DNA of 64,000 nt from Amaranthus tricolor (Eukaryota; Streptophyta; Magnoliopsida; Caryophyllales; Amaranthaceae), in NCBI RefSeq assembly GCF_026212465.1, contig NC_080053.1:3555681-3619680 (forward strand), in the 5' to 3' direction. A program made the position numbers and the translations under genes. Positions 52,001 through 63,369 of this stretch are shown here, in pieces. The notes under the pieces are model-generated. The model was not told where the DNA came from, made no database searches, and saw nothing but the letters and a program-made list of their open reading frames with translations. The stretch's first letter is position 1, and each line of letters opens with the position of its first letter.

Positions 52001-53656
52001 CTTGATTTTTTTTTATTCACAAATCACAATAAGTGATAACCTGGCCTACTTCATTTACACCGTTCAGCCACATGTGCATGAATGTTAAATAGAAACTGTT
52101 CCCTTCATTTCTTAGAATTTATGCAAAAGTAAAATTACATATTTATTAAATAAAGAGCAAATATAGCAAAATCCTCTTATATGAATCATCATCTGCAGGG
52201 TTCTTCTTGTAAGTGATCATTGAACACTCTACTGGCCAAGGAAATAGGTAAACAATTCTGTTGTGTAGCTTGTACCAGATGTATATCATTTATGCTTTAA
52301 TTTACTTGAGCTTGGTCTAGGTTCTCTGAATCGTTAACTTATTCTTAAGGTCTATATGTAGGATTTTGAAGCTATTATCTTTAATATAAGAAACAAAGAT
52401 AATAAAAAGTTGTGATGTGATGGTTTTTCATTAGCCGTAGATTCTTTTAGGAGAGCTTTGGCAAGTGAACAAATCTATTCGAGGTCATAGATTTTGTTTG
52501 GAAGTTTTCTTTACATATTATGGCCTAGATTGATCAATCCAGGTAGTGACAAGTTTTTAATTTAAGGGATACACGTGTAGGCTAGAAAGACACGTAGGCA
52601 AGTCCTGCAACAAGTATACTCTTCCTCCTTATAAAATAGATCCCTTGCTTCTCTTGTTCCCTAATATGGCACCTCAATAAAAATTTGGAATTTACGAATT
52701 ATTTGATGTATGCTTTCTTGACGAGGATGATGGAAAGTATCAGTACACGACTATTCAATGAATGCAGTTTACTCTTGCGTTTTTAGCTTTTTGGGGAGTG
52801 GTTAGGACCGTGGGTGCAGAATTCTAGAAGCATACAACAATTGGATTATTGATGCTGAGTGCCAAACCCTGAATGTTAGATATCTGCATTTTGCAGTCTA
52901 CTTTTTTATCCTAAGCAAATTTTGGATTGGGTGAAGCTCTTCTTTAGATAAAGAGCAATCTATGCATCTTCTAACGGATTGCGCAATCCCGTGTGCTATA
53001 GGTTTTCTAGTTGTCTCGTAAAATATCTTTAATTGTTTATTTATCTCATAAGTCTTAACTTCAGCATGTTAGTTGAGATTCCACATCGTAATTCAATGTA
53101 TGATTGAGGTAGCTCTAGACACATCCTTTGGTGATTGGCCACTTTCGACGTCTTTCTCATCATAGTTTTAAACAAGAAATTTGAAATCATACTATTCGGA
53201 TTTTGTATTTCATCTCATGTTAGAACCTGAACACTCTGACGTTGGATATGACATTTAGGTGCAATAATTTGGGCCAAAACAATGAAGATGATTGATCAAA
53301 CATTTTTATCCTTCCTGTTATTTTATTCAGCAGCTAACAAAGTCTTTTTTCTTTCATTTTAATAGCCTGTAGAAGAAAGTGGATATGCAAAAGTCAGATT
53401 TGGTGCTCCTGATTTGTTTATCTACTGTAAGATGGACGGACAATCTCCTGGTGAGGGATGTTTATTTTCATCCATTAGCGGCACGGATGCGGGAGAAGTT
53501 GATGATATTGTGTGGAGCATACCAGCAGGTATCAAAGCCCACGCAAGAATGGTGTCTATCATCACTTTTTCATCAGCACTTCTATCAGCAGCTTTAATCA
53601 TCGTAGCTTCTTTACGATCATCACCAGTGGGCAATGGTTTTATGATGGAAGATTGA
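46100..53656 (+). CDS. PIGX: PIG-X/PBN1-like subunit of GPI mannosyltransferase I
   Basis: Four exons join in phase: 46100-46195, 50867-51233, 51315-51481 and 53366-53656, with GT-AG borders, giving 306 residues. Residues 1-30 look like a signal peptide (hydrophobic SGFILMVMLL). The lumenal domain includes FARYALESFF, GEGSHRHLSS, ERLPFGVFADPFELQHL, AVFGDTNLELPSFLSNQS and YAKVRFGAPDLFIYCK. A single membrane helix lies near 272-293, before a short tail. This is the layout of PIG-X (PBN1 in yeast), the type I ER membrane protein that stabilises PIG-M, which adds the first mannose to GPI anchors. Plant homologues have about this length. Exon 1 was chosen because it supplies a signal peptide in the right phase; it lies 4.7 kb from exon 2 and is the least certain part. 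Confidence 0.85.
46196..47839 (+). other. PIG-X intron 1, first part
   Basis: Intronic sequence of moderate AT content, with no exon or repeat I can name. Confidence 0.45.
47840..50170 (+). pseudogene. Ty3/gypsy gag-protease relic in PIG-X intron 1
   Basis: The left part reads EEHIDTLKEIV, LQGDVDSLRNELDVTKVEV, RLELPKLDTYW and then a good frame at 48388-48750 (DGFRNQFLFADTKDD, HIREYVREFYDLMLEI, SYKEALFSFMDGL). The right part resumes at about 49690 and reads MIQNEEKRVACSRHLGAIHA (49817), DAIVNHNTT and PMDDYDRC, the end of gag and the aspartic protease region. Stops and frameshifts are frequent. An LTR-like segment interrupts it. It lies in the same orientation as the host gene. Confidence 0.78.
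48762..49650 (-). mobile_element. LTR-like insertion inside the gypsy gag relic
   Basis: This roughly 890-bp segment breaks the gag reading between ESDAKQR and the resumed protease part. Read leftward it has CTATAAATACTTAGACTC near 49145-49160, a TATA-like promoter followed by a leader ending TTGATCCTTGCATAACA, as in copia LTRs. CCTTTG occurs at 48756-48761 and again near 49640, a possible short target duplication, but the exact ends are unsure. Confidence 0.5.
50171..50866 (+). other. End of PIG-X intron 1
   Basis: Sequence near 50190-50600 (AAATAATACTTTGTAATTAG, AATAGAAGGGGAAGGG, TTCATTTTGTAAAAG) looks like the 3' LTR or untranslated end of a gypsy element, but its borders could not be set. 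The last part is ordinary intron up to the TTTTCAG acceptor. Confidence 0.4.
51482..53365 (+). other. PIG-X intron 3
   Basis: About 1.9 kb between exons 3 and 4, ending TTTTAATAG. No mobile element or RNA gene recognised. Confidence 0.6.
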
Positions 53657-54915
53657 AGCTAATCTTGATTACTTTTCAGATCAGACTGTCTTATGCCTCA
53701 TTAGAAGATGCGAACAAAGAACTATGTAAATTTAAAACGGAAGATCCAACATAATTTGCTCTTTTAGGCTTTGTGAGCATCTTTTCCTTACAATTATTTA
53801 ATTTTTTTTAATGAATAACAACTTCTACAAATAAAAAACAAAGGAATAACTTTCCTTCATTTTGACAAGAAACAAAATCACTTGTGGTTTTTAAGTTTTA
53901 ATTTTAATAGGGGTCCTATGGATTTTTATTAATAATTAAAAAATTAATGCTTTTTTTTATTTGGAATTTTAAAATAGGCTTTAAAAGTACTGGCTTTATT
54001 TTCGTTTGTTCTTCTCACACTCCCTATTAGGAAATTTTAAAATGTTCTTCTCATTTAGGTACATTCTATTTTAGTAACCAATAGAATTTAAGGAAATTGT
54101 TACACATAATCTGATTTATAGAAACTAGTTTACATTTTAATTCTCAATGTATTTACTTTATATACACCCAATGAAATTCGACGACATTATTACATTTATA
54201 CTTTAATCAATAAAATTTTTATTTTTTATATTATGTTACCAAACTCTCATAGTATCTATTGTGTTAATTATTATTTATCTTGTTTTCATTCTATATTGCA
54301 ATGAGGGAATAAAATAAAGCAAAGTCACTTTATTCACAGGTAAGAGGAATTATACTTTGATGATACAGAATTCAGAATAAGGTTTGTTACTTAACTCATG
54401 CTGATTTACATCTTCTCTTGGTCATGTTTTGGTGCATCTTTAGTAAATTAAAACTAATGATAATAATTACTCCGAAAATCATAATTCCTCTAAAAAAATA
54501 CTTGCATTATAATTTATGATTTAATGTCTAGTTTTACTATGTGAGTGATAATTTGCTGCTTTTACAAAATTTAATGCAACATTTTTTCCTGCATTATGAA
54601 TTTGACTGAATTATGATTATGATTGTGATATTGATGATTGTTATTAGCATTATAATTATGATTATGATGATTGTTATTAATATTATTAACACTAAGTAAT
54701 AGCCTAAAATATATTTAAAACTATAAATTATATGAATATAATATTATATTCCTTAATATAGCTATCTATCATCAAACTACACATCAAAATGTATTTTGTT
54801 ATTATTATTTTTTATTTATTTTCCAGTTACTTTTTCAAATAAACTATTATTCAAGGTAACGCCCAAAGGACATTTGTTAGATTGATTTTGCCTTATAATC
54901 ACTTATTTCTAGATC
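53657..54915. other. 3' flank of PIG-X and intergenic DNA
   Basis: AT-rich DNA, with an AT-only stretch of ATTATGATTATGATG-type words at about 54610-54690. No gene seen. Confidence 0.45.
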
Positions 54916-56413
54916 TTAGAAAATCTCGGGGTGTTACATACAGACTACAAAACAAGTCGTTAGAGTAATCTGGATCGTCTAATTATTCATTAAATAATGT
55001 TTTTTTAATAGTTTGCAGAATCATCTACACTTATAAAACTCTGTGATCCTGGTTAGTCGTCTTGAATTTTATTTTTGATTTCAGGATTTATTCCCAGTAT
55101 TAAGGAAAACATTATTTATAGTAAATGGAATGAACGTTTAAATAACTTGTTACCACAAATCTCTCTTGCTATTTGAATGAAATGTACTAATGTGGTCATT
55201 GATAATTCTAGTTTTACATAATTAAAAACTATAAAAAATATAAGAAGATAGGGACCGTAATTGATCATGCTTTTTTTTTTTTTTTTTTTTTTTTGTTTCG
55301 TAAAATAAGTAACTTCTAAGTAAATCTAGTAGCTAATCTTAGTAAAAATTTACACCTCTTTTAATCAATGAATAATTGGTTAACTAGCTAACTCCTATGA
55401 GTCACTAAACATTTACAACTACAAACTCAATATGATGAAAATTTCCGGCAAAAACTATATTGTATCTTAAAATAGTTTGCCAACTACAATATTCAAGTTT
55501 AGTCGTTTTAAAAATTACAGTCTTCATTTTTGTTGGAAACTACAATCTTCAAATTACAAAAGACAACGTCGATACAGTCAAGTCATTTCTGTAACTTGTG
55601 GCCAAAATAGCTTTAAATCTTTTCCTTTATCTTTGACCTTAGCACAACTCACTCGCAACTAATCCACGTTCCATACTACACTCTGTTAACACATTTCACC
55701 TCCTTCTCTACCATCACCACCACAACTCACCATAACTTTCCTTCCCCTCCTTTTTATCTTCTCCTTCTACTTTAACCTTTTCATGGAATCTTTCACCCAC
55801 CATACATACACATCTTCCATTTTCAACTTGCTTTTCATATTATCTTCTTGATTTTCTTCCTAATTTTCTTTCTTCACTTATCAGATTCCTTTCTAAAAGA
55901 AGAGGTGTTGTAATACTCCGATAATTTCTGACGTCATTAATTAATATTTTAATAACTTTTGGGAGATTTTATAATTATATTAAATTGTTTTCGAATTAGT
56001 TTTAATAAATTTCTTTTTTTTTCATATACGAATTTCAATGTCAACTTATATTTTTATTAAAAATATAGTTACGATTTTTAAAATAAAGAGGTTCGAATCA
56101 AAATAATTATTTTATTAAAATGTGTGAGCACACGAAGGTGATTTTCTTAGTTGGGCCTCGCAAAAAAATAAACCTAGATAAATAAATAAATAAGTAAATA
56201 AATAAAATAAAAGGATGAGTTAGGATTTAAGTGAGTACTCCCTCCCTCACTCACAAAGAAAATCACGCCTCACTTATCTTCCTCGTTCCCTCTTTCCCTG
56301 TCTTCTTCCTTTTCTCCTTTTGTGCCGCCAGTTGCTGCCTCAAGAGGCTGCCCATGGAGCCCCAACTGCCACCACCACTTCATCCTCCTTCTTCCACGAC
56401 CAACCACCAGCAG

Positions 56414-57094
56414 CCGGATATTGGCAAATTCATGAGCAAAATATTTTTCTTATTTTGATCTCACCTTAAGGACACTCTAAGATGGATATTCGGTTAAGCA
56501 AAGATCACTCTTATTTATAGAGTAACAACCATACCAAAAATAGGCAAAGTAACTTCCAATTTTCCTTGTTCCTAAAATAAAGGAGAAGTTATCGGAACCC
56601 TTGAATATGGAGCCACGGTACAAATAGTATAAGTCTTAGGTTAATAGTGAGATCCTAATTTAGCGGAGACTTTTTCTAATCAAAGAATATGTCTTAGGTT
56701 ATTTTTAGATAACTAAAAATAGTTTTGCCAACCAACTTATTAATTAATTAAGCAACTAATTTAACTCTTAACCGTTACATCAACTTAAAAGCAGAAAATA
56801 AATTATTTGCAGTTTTCCAGCCGATGTCTTCTCCAGACTTGCAACGTAAGAACAGTGTACTGTCTCCATCTACAACTTCCGTCAGATTGTCAACTTTGGG
56901 AACAGTAGACCGCCTGTACATCCTAAGCATTTATCTAACTTCTTGGATATTTAAGACACGTACAACTTCCACGAACCAAGTCATAGGCTTCATCAACGAT
57001 TTTAACAAAATCGGATATTTACCTACAAAACAATCTCTAAAACATGTTTGTTTATTTAAAAGTGAAGTCATCATCAAAACCTAAGAGGCCAACA
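56414..57094 (-). mobile_element. Copia-like LTR replacing part of the duplicated element
   Basis: Read leftward it begins TGTTGGCCTCTTAGGTTT followed by TGATGATGAC, a common copia LTR start, with CTCTATAAATAAGAGTG near 56508-56525 as probable TATA box. The far end near 56414-56435 is not sharply defined. No internal region. It sits where the left block has element sequence 41600-43060, so insertion came with a deletion. Confidence 0.6.
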
Positions 57095-57637
57095 GTTGGC
57101 GTGACTCAATTGGATCATGTCCAATTGATTTAGTAGTCCCCTAGGTGAGATCCGACGGGATCACCGTAACGGGGGTATGAGCATACTTTTGTCATTGGGC
57201 GCCGGGTGGCCGACACTGCCCCTTGACCGAGGTTTTACCATGCGGGCATTGCAAACTCCAATATGGTGGCCTCTTCACTGAATTGGTACCCCAGTGTATT
57301 AGTTTTTCCGAAGGTAGGACCTAGGAGGGTCAGTTGGAGGGGGTATGAGCTCATACTTTGCCATGTGGGCGCCGAGTGGCCGATAATGCCCTTGGTCGTG
57401 TCACTATGCCTTGAATAGAGAAAAGATCCACTTCCTTTGAATATACTTCGAGGGATTAGTAGTTTGAAAGAGAAATCATGAATAAATAGAAGTGCTTAGA
57501 CAGATGAGTAGATTCATTATTGCTGGACTATATCGTTGTCTATCCCCTTGTTCTATGGTTCTAATTGTTGTAAGTTCAATGATTACTGATGTATATGTGT
57601 TTATTATTTGTTCATGATTCTCTATGGTGTTCCTGCA

Positions 57638-59695
57638 GTGATCAAAAGTATGAAGTTAAGTTGATGTTTATGTTGTGTCAAAGTGTAGGAAGAAACTATG
57701 CAAGTATATATAATAAATGACAATACTAAAGAAATAATCAAGACAAAGATTTAAGGTGGTTCACCAATCAATGGGTTACATACACCATCTAGCCTATGAT
57801 TAATATTAATGTGTTTAGAGGAGAAATGCAAACATGAGAGGAATTGCACTGGAGTTATGTGTAGAAGAGAGGAGCTAATGTAGGGAGAAAACATAAACAT
57901 AGAAGGTTTTCTCTAAGTATGAGACTTTGGTGCACCAAATAACTAAGGCAATGCATGAGTAACACAAAAGAGGGGCATCAACTTAATGGAGGAGACAACG
58001 AGCATCAGAACATGAACAGAGGGCCACTTGCAGCTCACTTGACCTTGGCTCAGGCGAGTGGTGGTCGAGTAACAGCCGAACAATTGCTTCTGGATGTTTT
58101 TTCTTGCCTTTTCTAAACACCTATGGTCCCCCATTTGTCCCTATTACTCTTTCACTTATCCTTGGTTTGAATTCTTATACTACAAAGCCATACTTTGCAC
58201 CTCCAAGCCTCCACTACCATTAGTACATTATACTACGACACAGGCTTGATTTTCAATTATCCAATTACAAGATAATACCGTGTACTCTTTCTTACTTACA
58301 CTAACATAAATGATTAAAGCTCTTAATCATTGTTTTGATTACTTGGTGAACATTAGTCATCAATAATCCTTAAAATCTCCACCTTGATTTGTGTTCTCTA
58401 AGTCACAAAACAACACCTTCAAGATTCATCCAACGACACTCCCAAAGACATCTCTAGCTAGAAAAAAACTCAATAAAGCAAAATAAACATGTGCACAAAA
58501 CAAACAAAGCACATGCAGTACAATGCCCTCTAAAGGCTTACAAAAGAGTATGATCAATTACCAACCAAGTCCATACAACCCATGGACTTCTTGGGAGATA
58601 TTGAAATTACATTCATGTCATCAAAAGAAGTATCATCATTACCATGCTTGGTTGAAGTAGTGGCATTACAAACCGAACTAATTAAGGTTGAACTAAGTAG
58701 CTTATACAAGCCATCATCATCAACGGACCCTTTCATGGACAACTTAGAACTCTTGCCAACATTCATAACTCCACCTTCACTAATGCACCTAAAACCTTCT
58801 TTATCCAAATTACCAAGGAAAGTTAAGTGCCTATTCATGCTTGGAACATGAAGGACTCTGGACAATGTTCTCATAACACCATTGAACATAATGATCCTAA
58901 CATCACTAACACCAACTACTGGACAACTAGCCTCATTGCCATAGTGACTTTTCTTTTATCAACCTACCTTTTGATAAGTTAAGAAGAAACTACAGTTAGA
59001 AGTCATGTGGCTAGAACATCCGAATCAAATACCCAAGACTCACTACCCTTGTACTCACTAGTAACAATAAGAGCACCTACATCATATTCTTCCTCAACTT
59101 TACTAGCCTCGGTGGAGCTTGTTCCATTGGACTTGCAATCATCAGATTATTTGAACTTTAACTTCCAACAATATCCCTTAAGATAGCATTTTTTTCTTAC
59201 AATAGTTGCAAGTGATACCTCTCTTGTTTCAACTTGACTCCTTAAATGCATCATTAGATTCTATTGACAACTTTTGTGCAAAATTGAGAATCAATAAGGT
59301 CCTTTTATGTTAAGGTCTTTCTAACATCCTCACTAGTCACTATACAATGTGTCTCTACCATATAAAAAAAGTCTCTCTAAAATGCTTATAAGAAGGGCCA
59401 ACTGTAGCTCGCTTTACCCTGGCTCGGGTGAGTAGTGGTCGAGCAGCAGCTAAACAACAGCTTATGGCTCTTTGACTAGTCCTGGTCTGAATTCTTACAC
59501 TACAAAGCCATATTTTGCATCTATAAGACTCCACTACCATTAGTACATTATATTATGGTACTTGCTTGATTCCTGATCATCCAATTACAAGATAGTACCT
59601 TGTACCCATTCTTGTGTACACTAATATAAATGATTAAGGCACTTAATCATTGTTTAGTTTACTTGGTGAATATAAGTCATCAATAATCTAACCCT
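57638..59695 (-). mobile_element. Copia fragment, copy 2, with both LTRs partly present
   Basis: Matches 44216-45850 and extends further. The left LTR is 57638-58365, the pre-integrase domain 58889-58554, zinc-knuckle remnant near 59170-59210. At about 59395-59695 a second piece of the same LTR appears (complement starts AGATTATTGATGACTTATATTC), which would be the 5' LTR. The left LTR lacks about 100 bp present in copy 1, including the TATA box. Pol is deleted at the same place as in copy 1, so the deletion is older than the duplication. Confidence 0.75.
58554..58889 (-). pseudogene. Copia GAG-pre-integrase fragment, copy 2
   Basis: An open frame reading RTLSRVLHVPSMNRHLTFL and GNLDKEGFRCISEGGVMNV, the counterpart of 45123-45509 with a handful of changes. 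Confidence 0.85.
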
Positions 59696-59699
59696 TTCT

Positions 59700-60540
59700 A
59701 TGTGAAAAAATTGTGTATTTTAATTGAATTAGGTTTTCAACCAACCAAAATTACACATCTACAAAATTTTCTTATTTTTTCTTCCATTGTCAACCCACCA
59801 TAAATATAAATTTGGGAAAATTTTAAGTACCTATTTAAGTTAGGTATTCTAGTTTTAAGACTTGTGTATGTTCATTCAATCTGGAAAATTTGTAGGAACC
59901 TAATTGAATTGGATATTCTAATTTTAGGACTTTTCTATTCTTTATTTTTATTTTAATTTCCTATGATTATGATTTTACAGTGGGTAATACATACATCTCA
60001 AAATTATTACATGAATTAGGTTGGGAATTCTTGAGAGGATTGTAGAATTCTTAAAACCTAAATGAACATTCAACATTTTCAATACTATCATGGGTGGTGC
60101 TATGAAGGTGGGTGGTGGACAAGGAGAGGGTGTGGCAGATATCAAAATGGGTAAGATTTGCCATGGAAGGAAAGGTTGAAGAAGAATAAGGAGAATGAAA
60201 AAGATAGAGAGGAGGAGAAGTTATCGTGAGAGGTGGTGGTGGTAATGGTAGAGAGGGAGGTGAGAAGGTTATGAAGGGGTGTGGTTTAATATGTGGGTTA
60301 GTTGTATGTGAGTTGGGTCAAGGTCAAAAGTAAAAGAAAAGGTCAAAGGGTATTTTAGAAACAAGTCTTGGATGCATCGATGTCGACTTTTGTAATTTGG
60401 AGGCTGTAGTACTCAAAAAATAAACTTTGAGACTATAGTTTTTAAAACGAGTAAACTTAAAAGCTGGAGATGGAAAAATATTTTTATCTTAAGGAAGTAT
60501 ATTATATTTATTTTACCATTATGATGTGGTAAGGTATGTA
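59700..60540 (-). repeat. Spacer repeat (family B), diverged inverted copy
   Basis: The complement of about 60110-60480 follows the order seen at 40690-40990: a block for ...ACTATAGTCTCAAAG, TTTGACCTT...GACCCAACTCAC, CACCTCCCTCTCTACCATTACC and CTTCAACCTTTCC. Divergence is high. It shows that the family is dispersed and not merely part of the local duplication. Confidence 0.55.
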
Positions 60541-63360
60541 TGCAACACCATGTAAACAACCCCAAAATCATCCACCTTTTAAGGCAAAAACAAAATGTAT
60601 AATTGTATACCGTCAAATTTTAACTCAAAACTCAGATCGAAATTTAAGAGGTGAAAACTCAAAAGTTTTAACTGGTTATATGAAAATAACCCGACTCAAA
60701 AATGCTAAAAACAAACCTGAGTCAAAATCGACCATAACTTCACCAAACAGTTTTGGCCATTTTAATGTTGTCAAATTTTATCGTTTTATTATTTTTATTA
60801 GAATCCACTATATTTCTAGTTAATGTTCTAGTTAATTTTGTAATTTGAGTCAATATTTCTAGTTAAAGTTTTAACTCGGATCGTTAAAAGAGAGATTTTT
60901 ATATTTTAAAAGAAAACTAAGCAGGACCCGAGTTAAACCAAGATGTCATAAAGGCATGAGAAAACGAAATTTTTAAAGTTAAAACTTGTGGATCGAGTTC
61001 TACTAGAGTTATTGTAGATTATTTAGTGATGTCATAGTCTTAGCAGCAGATAAAAGATATGAAACCAAATGTCCAAGGAATACATCTCGAGAGCGAAGTC
61101 GCCTCTTAAACAAATCCATTCCCAAAAAGCTATATTTATCGATAAAATGTCTATACAAAATAATAAAACATCATATATGACTTTTATAAGTTCAAATGGC
61201 TTAATAAATATGTTATATGACTTCTGGAACTTTGGTATAATTTTATAAAATAAATTATTAATTATTTACTAATTTATCAAATTAATAGAAAATGTTTATT
61301 TATCAAAAGGTGTAATATTGTTAATTAAATTTGGGTAAAAATAGACCTATATCAAAAATTTATAATTATATTAATAACCTACTACCTCATAGTATAAAAT
61401 AAGTTTAACTTAGATGGTTTATAAATTTTACGGATTTAAGACACCATTTAAATAACAGTAAATACCTAAATTATCGAAAATAATTGTAAGATCGTTATAA
61501 ATTCGCATAACCAATTATAATCTTATGGGACAACCTTAAATTCATTTTAAATAAGGTACTATCATGATTTGATTAATTTGGGCCTTGTTGGAGAATTAAT
61601 ATGTATTTTGTAAATCAATTATCGATTTTATTACCGGCAAAACTATCTCGTATTTAAGAAAATAGCGTTTTATGAAATCTTCTGTCATAATGATTTTATA
61701 GACTTATGAATTATGTTCTAGTTGTTTTGAATGAATATCAAAACTCTTTTAAGTTATATTTACTTTAAGAAGGATTGAAACGAAACATTTTAGTGGTTTC
61801 CTTGAAAAATCGTATTGAACTTTAATCACTTTTGTTACGATGCATTTCCATACATGCTAGTGATGCCCCAATATAATACAAAGGTTATGTTTGATGATAT
61901 GATTATGTCAAGCATGTTTTACCAAGTAGGAAATGTTATGATTTGACTTTGCTAAGTCGCAAATAAAGTATGTTTTGCTATGTTGCAAATAAAAGATGTT
62001 TATCATATGGAAAAAGTTAATATTTTTGACTTTCAAATGCTATTAAAATTACAAGATATATATTATATACAAAAATGTTTTAGCCTAATGGCGGGTACAT
62101 ATGCCACAGCAAATGTTGTGTGCATGATTAAACGGCTCACCAATGCTGAGCGCGTATTGTTCACAATACCATTGTGTTACACTTGCCGGACATGTCGAGG
62201 ACGGTAGACCGACTACCAAACGAGTCACATGATGACTCACATAGTACCCATGTAAACTTATAATATGAGTTTGAAATTGATTTGGATCCATTGAGATATT
62301 ATGATTTATGATGAAAAATGAGAATTTGAAATAACTATAGAACCATTGAACTGGGTTTGAATGATAATATGATTTATCAAATGAAAAGGCATATTTCAAT
62401 ATGAATTTACTCAAATCAAAAAGGTTTTAATAACTTGTTTGACAGACACTAGTGTGTTTATACTCAACCTTTTTGCTGATACTATGCTTTGTATGTTTTT
62501 CCAATGGTTTTGTTTTTAGAGTAAACCCCTATGGCACCTTGACGGAGAATGGATATGAGAGCAGAAGATGAACCCGAGTTGGAGTATGACTCCCCTTTTT
62601 GTTTAGATCTCTTTATTGTATTTGAGAGACTATTTTAGATTTAGACTATTCTAAGGATGTAATTTGAACTTTGGACTTACTTCGATTTGGTTGTAATTTT
62701 CCTATATTTTAGACAGTTAAGACTTCCGTTATATTGCTTTGGTTTGATTCAAGTATTTTACGTGGATATTAGTTTGACCTTTAAGTAACCCCTTAATTGT
62801 GTTGGCAAAAGTAAGCTTCCGCTTGATTAATACTAAATTCCAATTAGTGTTTGCCTTCATAATTCGAGGCGGTTACAGCCGCGGTATATGTTATGCAACA
62901 ATTGATGTTTTTTCCACCAGTGTATTTTTATAGTACTTGCCAATAACTTTTCAAAGAAGTAAACTTTAGTATAACTAGAATTTATAATTAAACTTAAACT
63001 TTTATACCTTAGTATACATCGTAAACTTAAGATTTTAGCCATGCTCTGTTGCCTCATAATTCTCAACAAATATCACTATCTTTTAACCAACTATGTAACA
63101 ATGGTACTTATAATCTCTCTATCAAAATTAAAATAAATAATTCTTTTTATATTTAACTTACAAACCGTTTAAGACACCCTATGTTTTCTAAAAGGAAAAA
63201 TTAATATAAAAAGAAGTAAGACTAAAACACCAAACATATCATATAATTTTACAATAATTAAATACATGATTTCACAAATTGCTTATCTTAATGACATATA
63301 ATAAGCATCTAGAATCCTTAAAATGAACAAGCACAAAGAGAAAGCAAAAAATCAAAGATC
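60541..63360. other. Unassigned, degenerate LTR-like DNA
   Basis: No exon supported. The stretch at 62090-62240 is GC-richer (GGCGGGTACATATGCC, CGGACATGTCGAGGACGG) in AT-rich surroundings, and 62860-62885 reads AATTCGAGGCGGTTACAGCC, which resembles LTR ends such as GGTGTTACA. A solo LTR covering much of 60.9-62.9 kb is possible but its borders are not seen. Confidence 0.3.
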
Positions 63361-63369
63361 CTGAAGCAA

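Larger units (their letters stand above)
54916..59255 (+). repeat. Segmental duplication of the 40.1-45.85 kb block
   Basis: In order this block repeats the last bases of element copy 1 (GGGGTGTTACATACAG at 54928), the family B spacer (to 55908), the start of element copy 2 (55909-56413), then after an insertion its GC-rich core (about 57092-57637), and after a deletion the copia fragment (57638 onward). Order and orientation match the left block. Differences: about 1.46 kb of copy 2 is replaced by 56414-57091, and about 0.6 kb with the terminal hairpin is missing. Confidence 0.88.
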
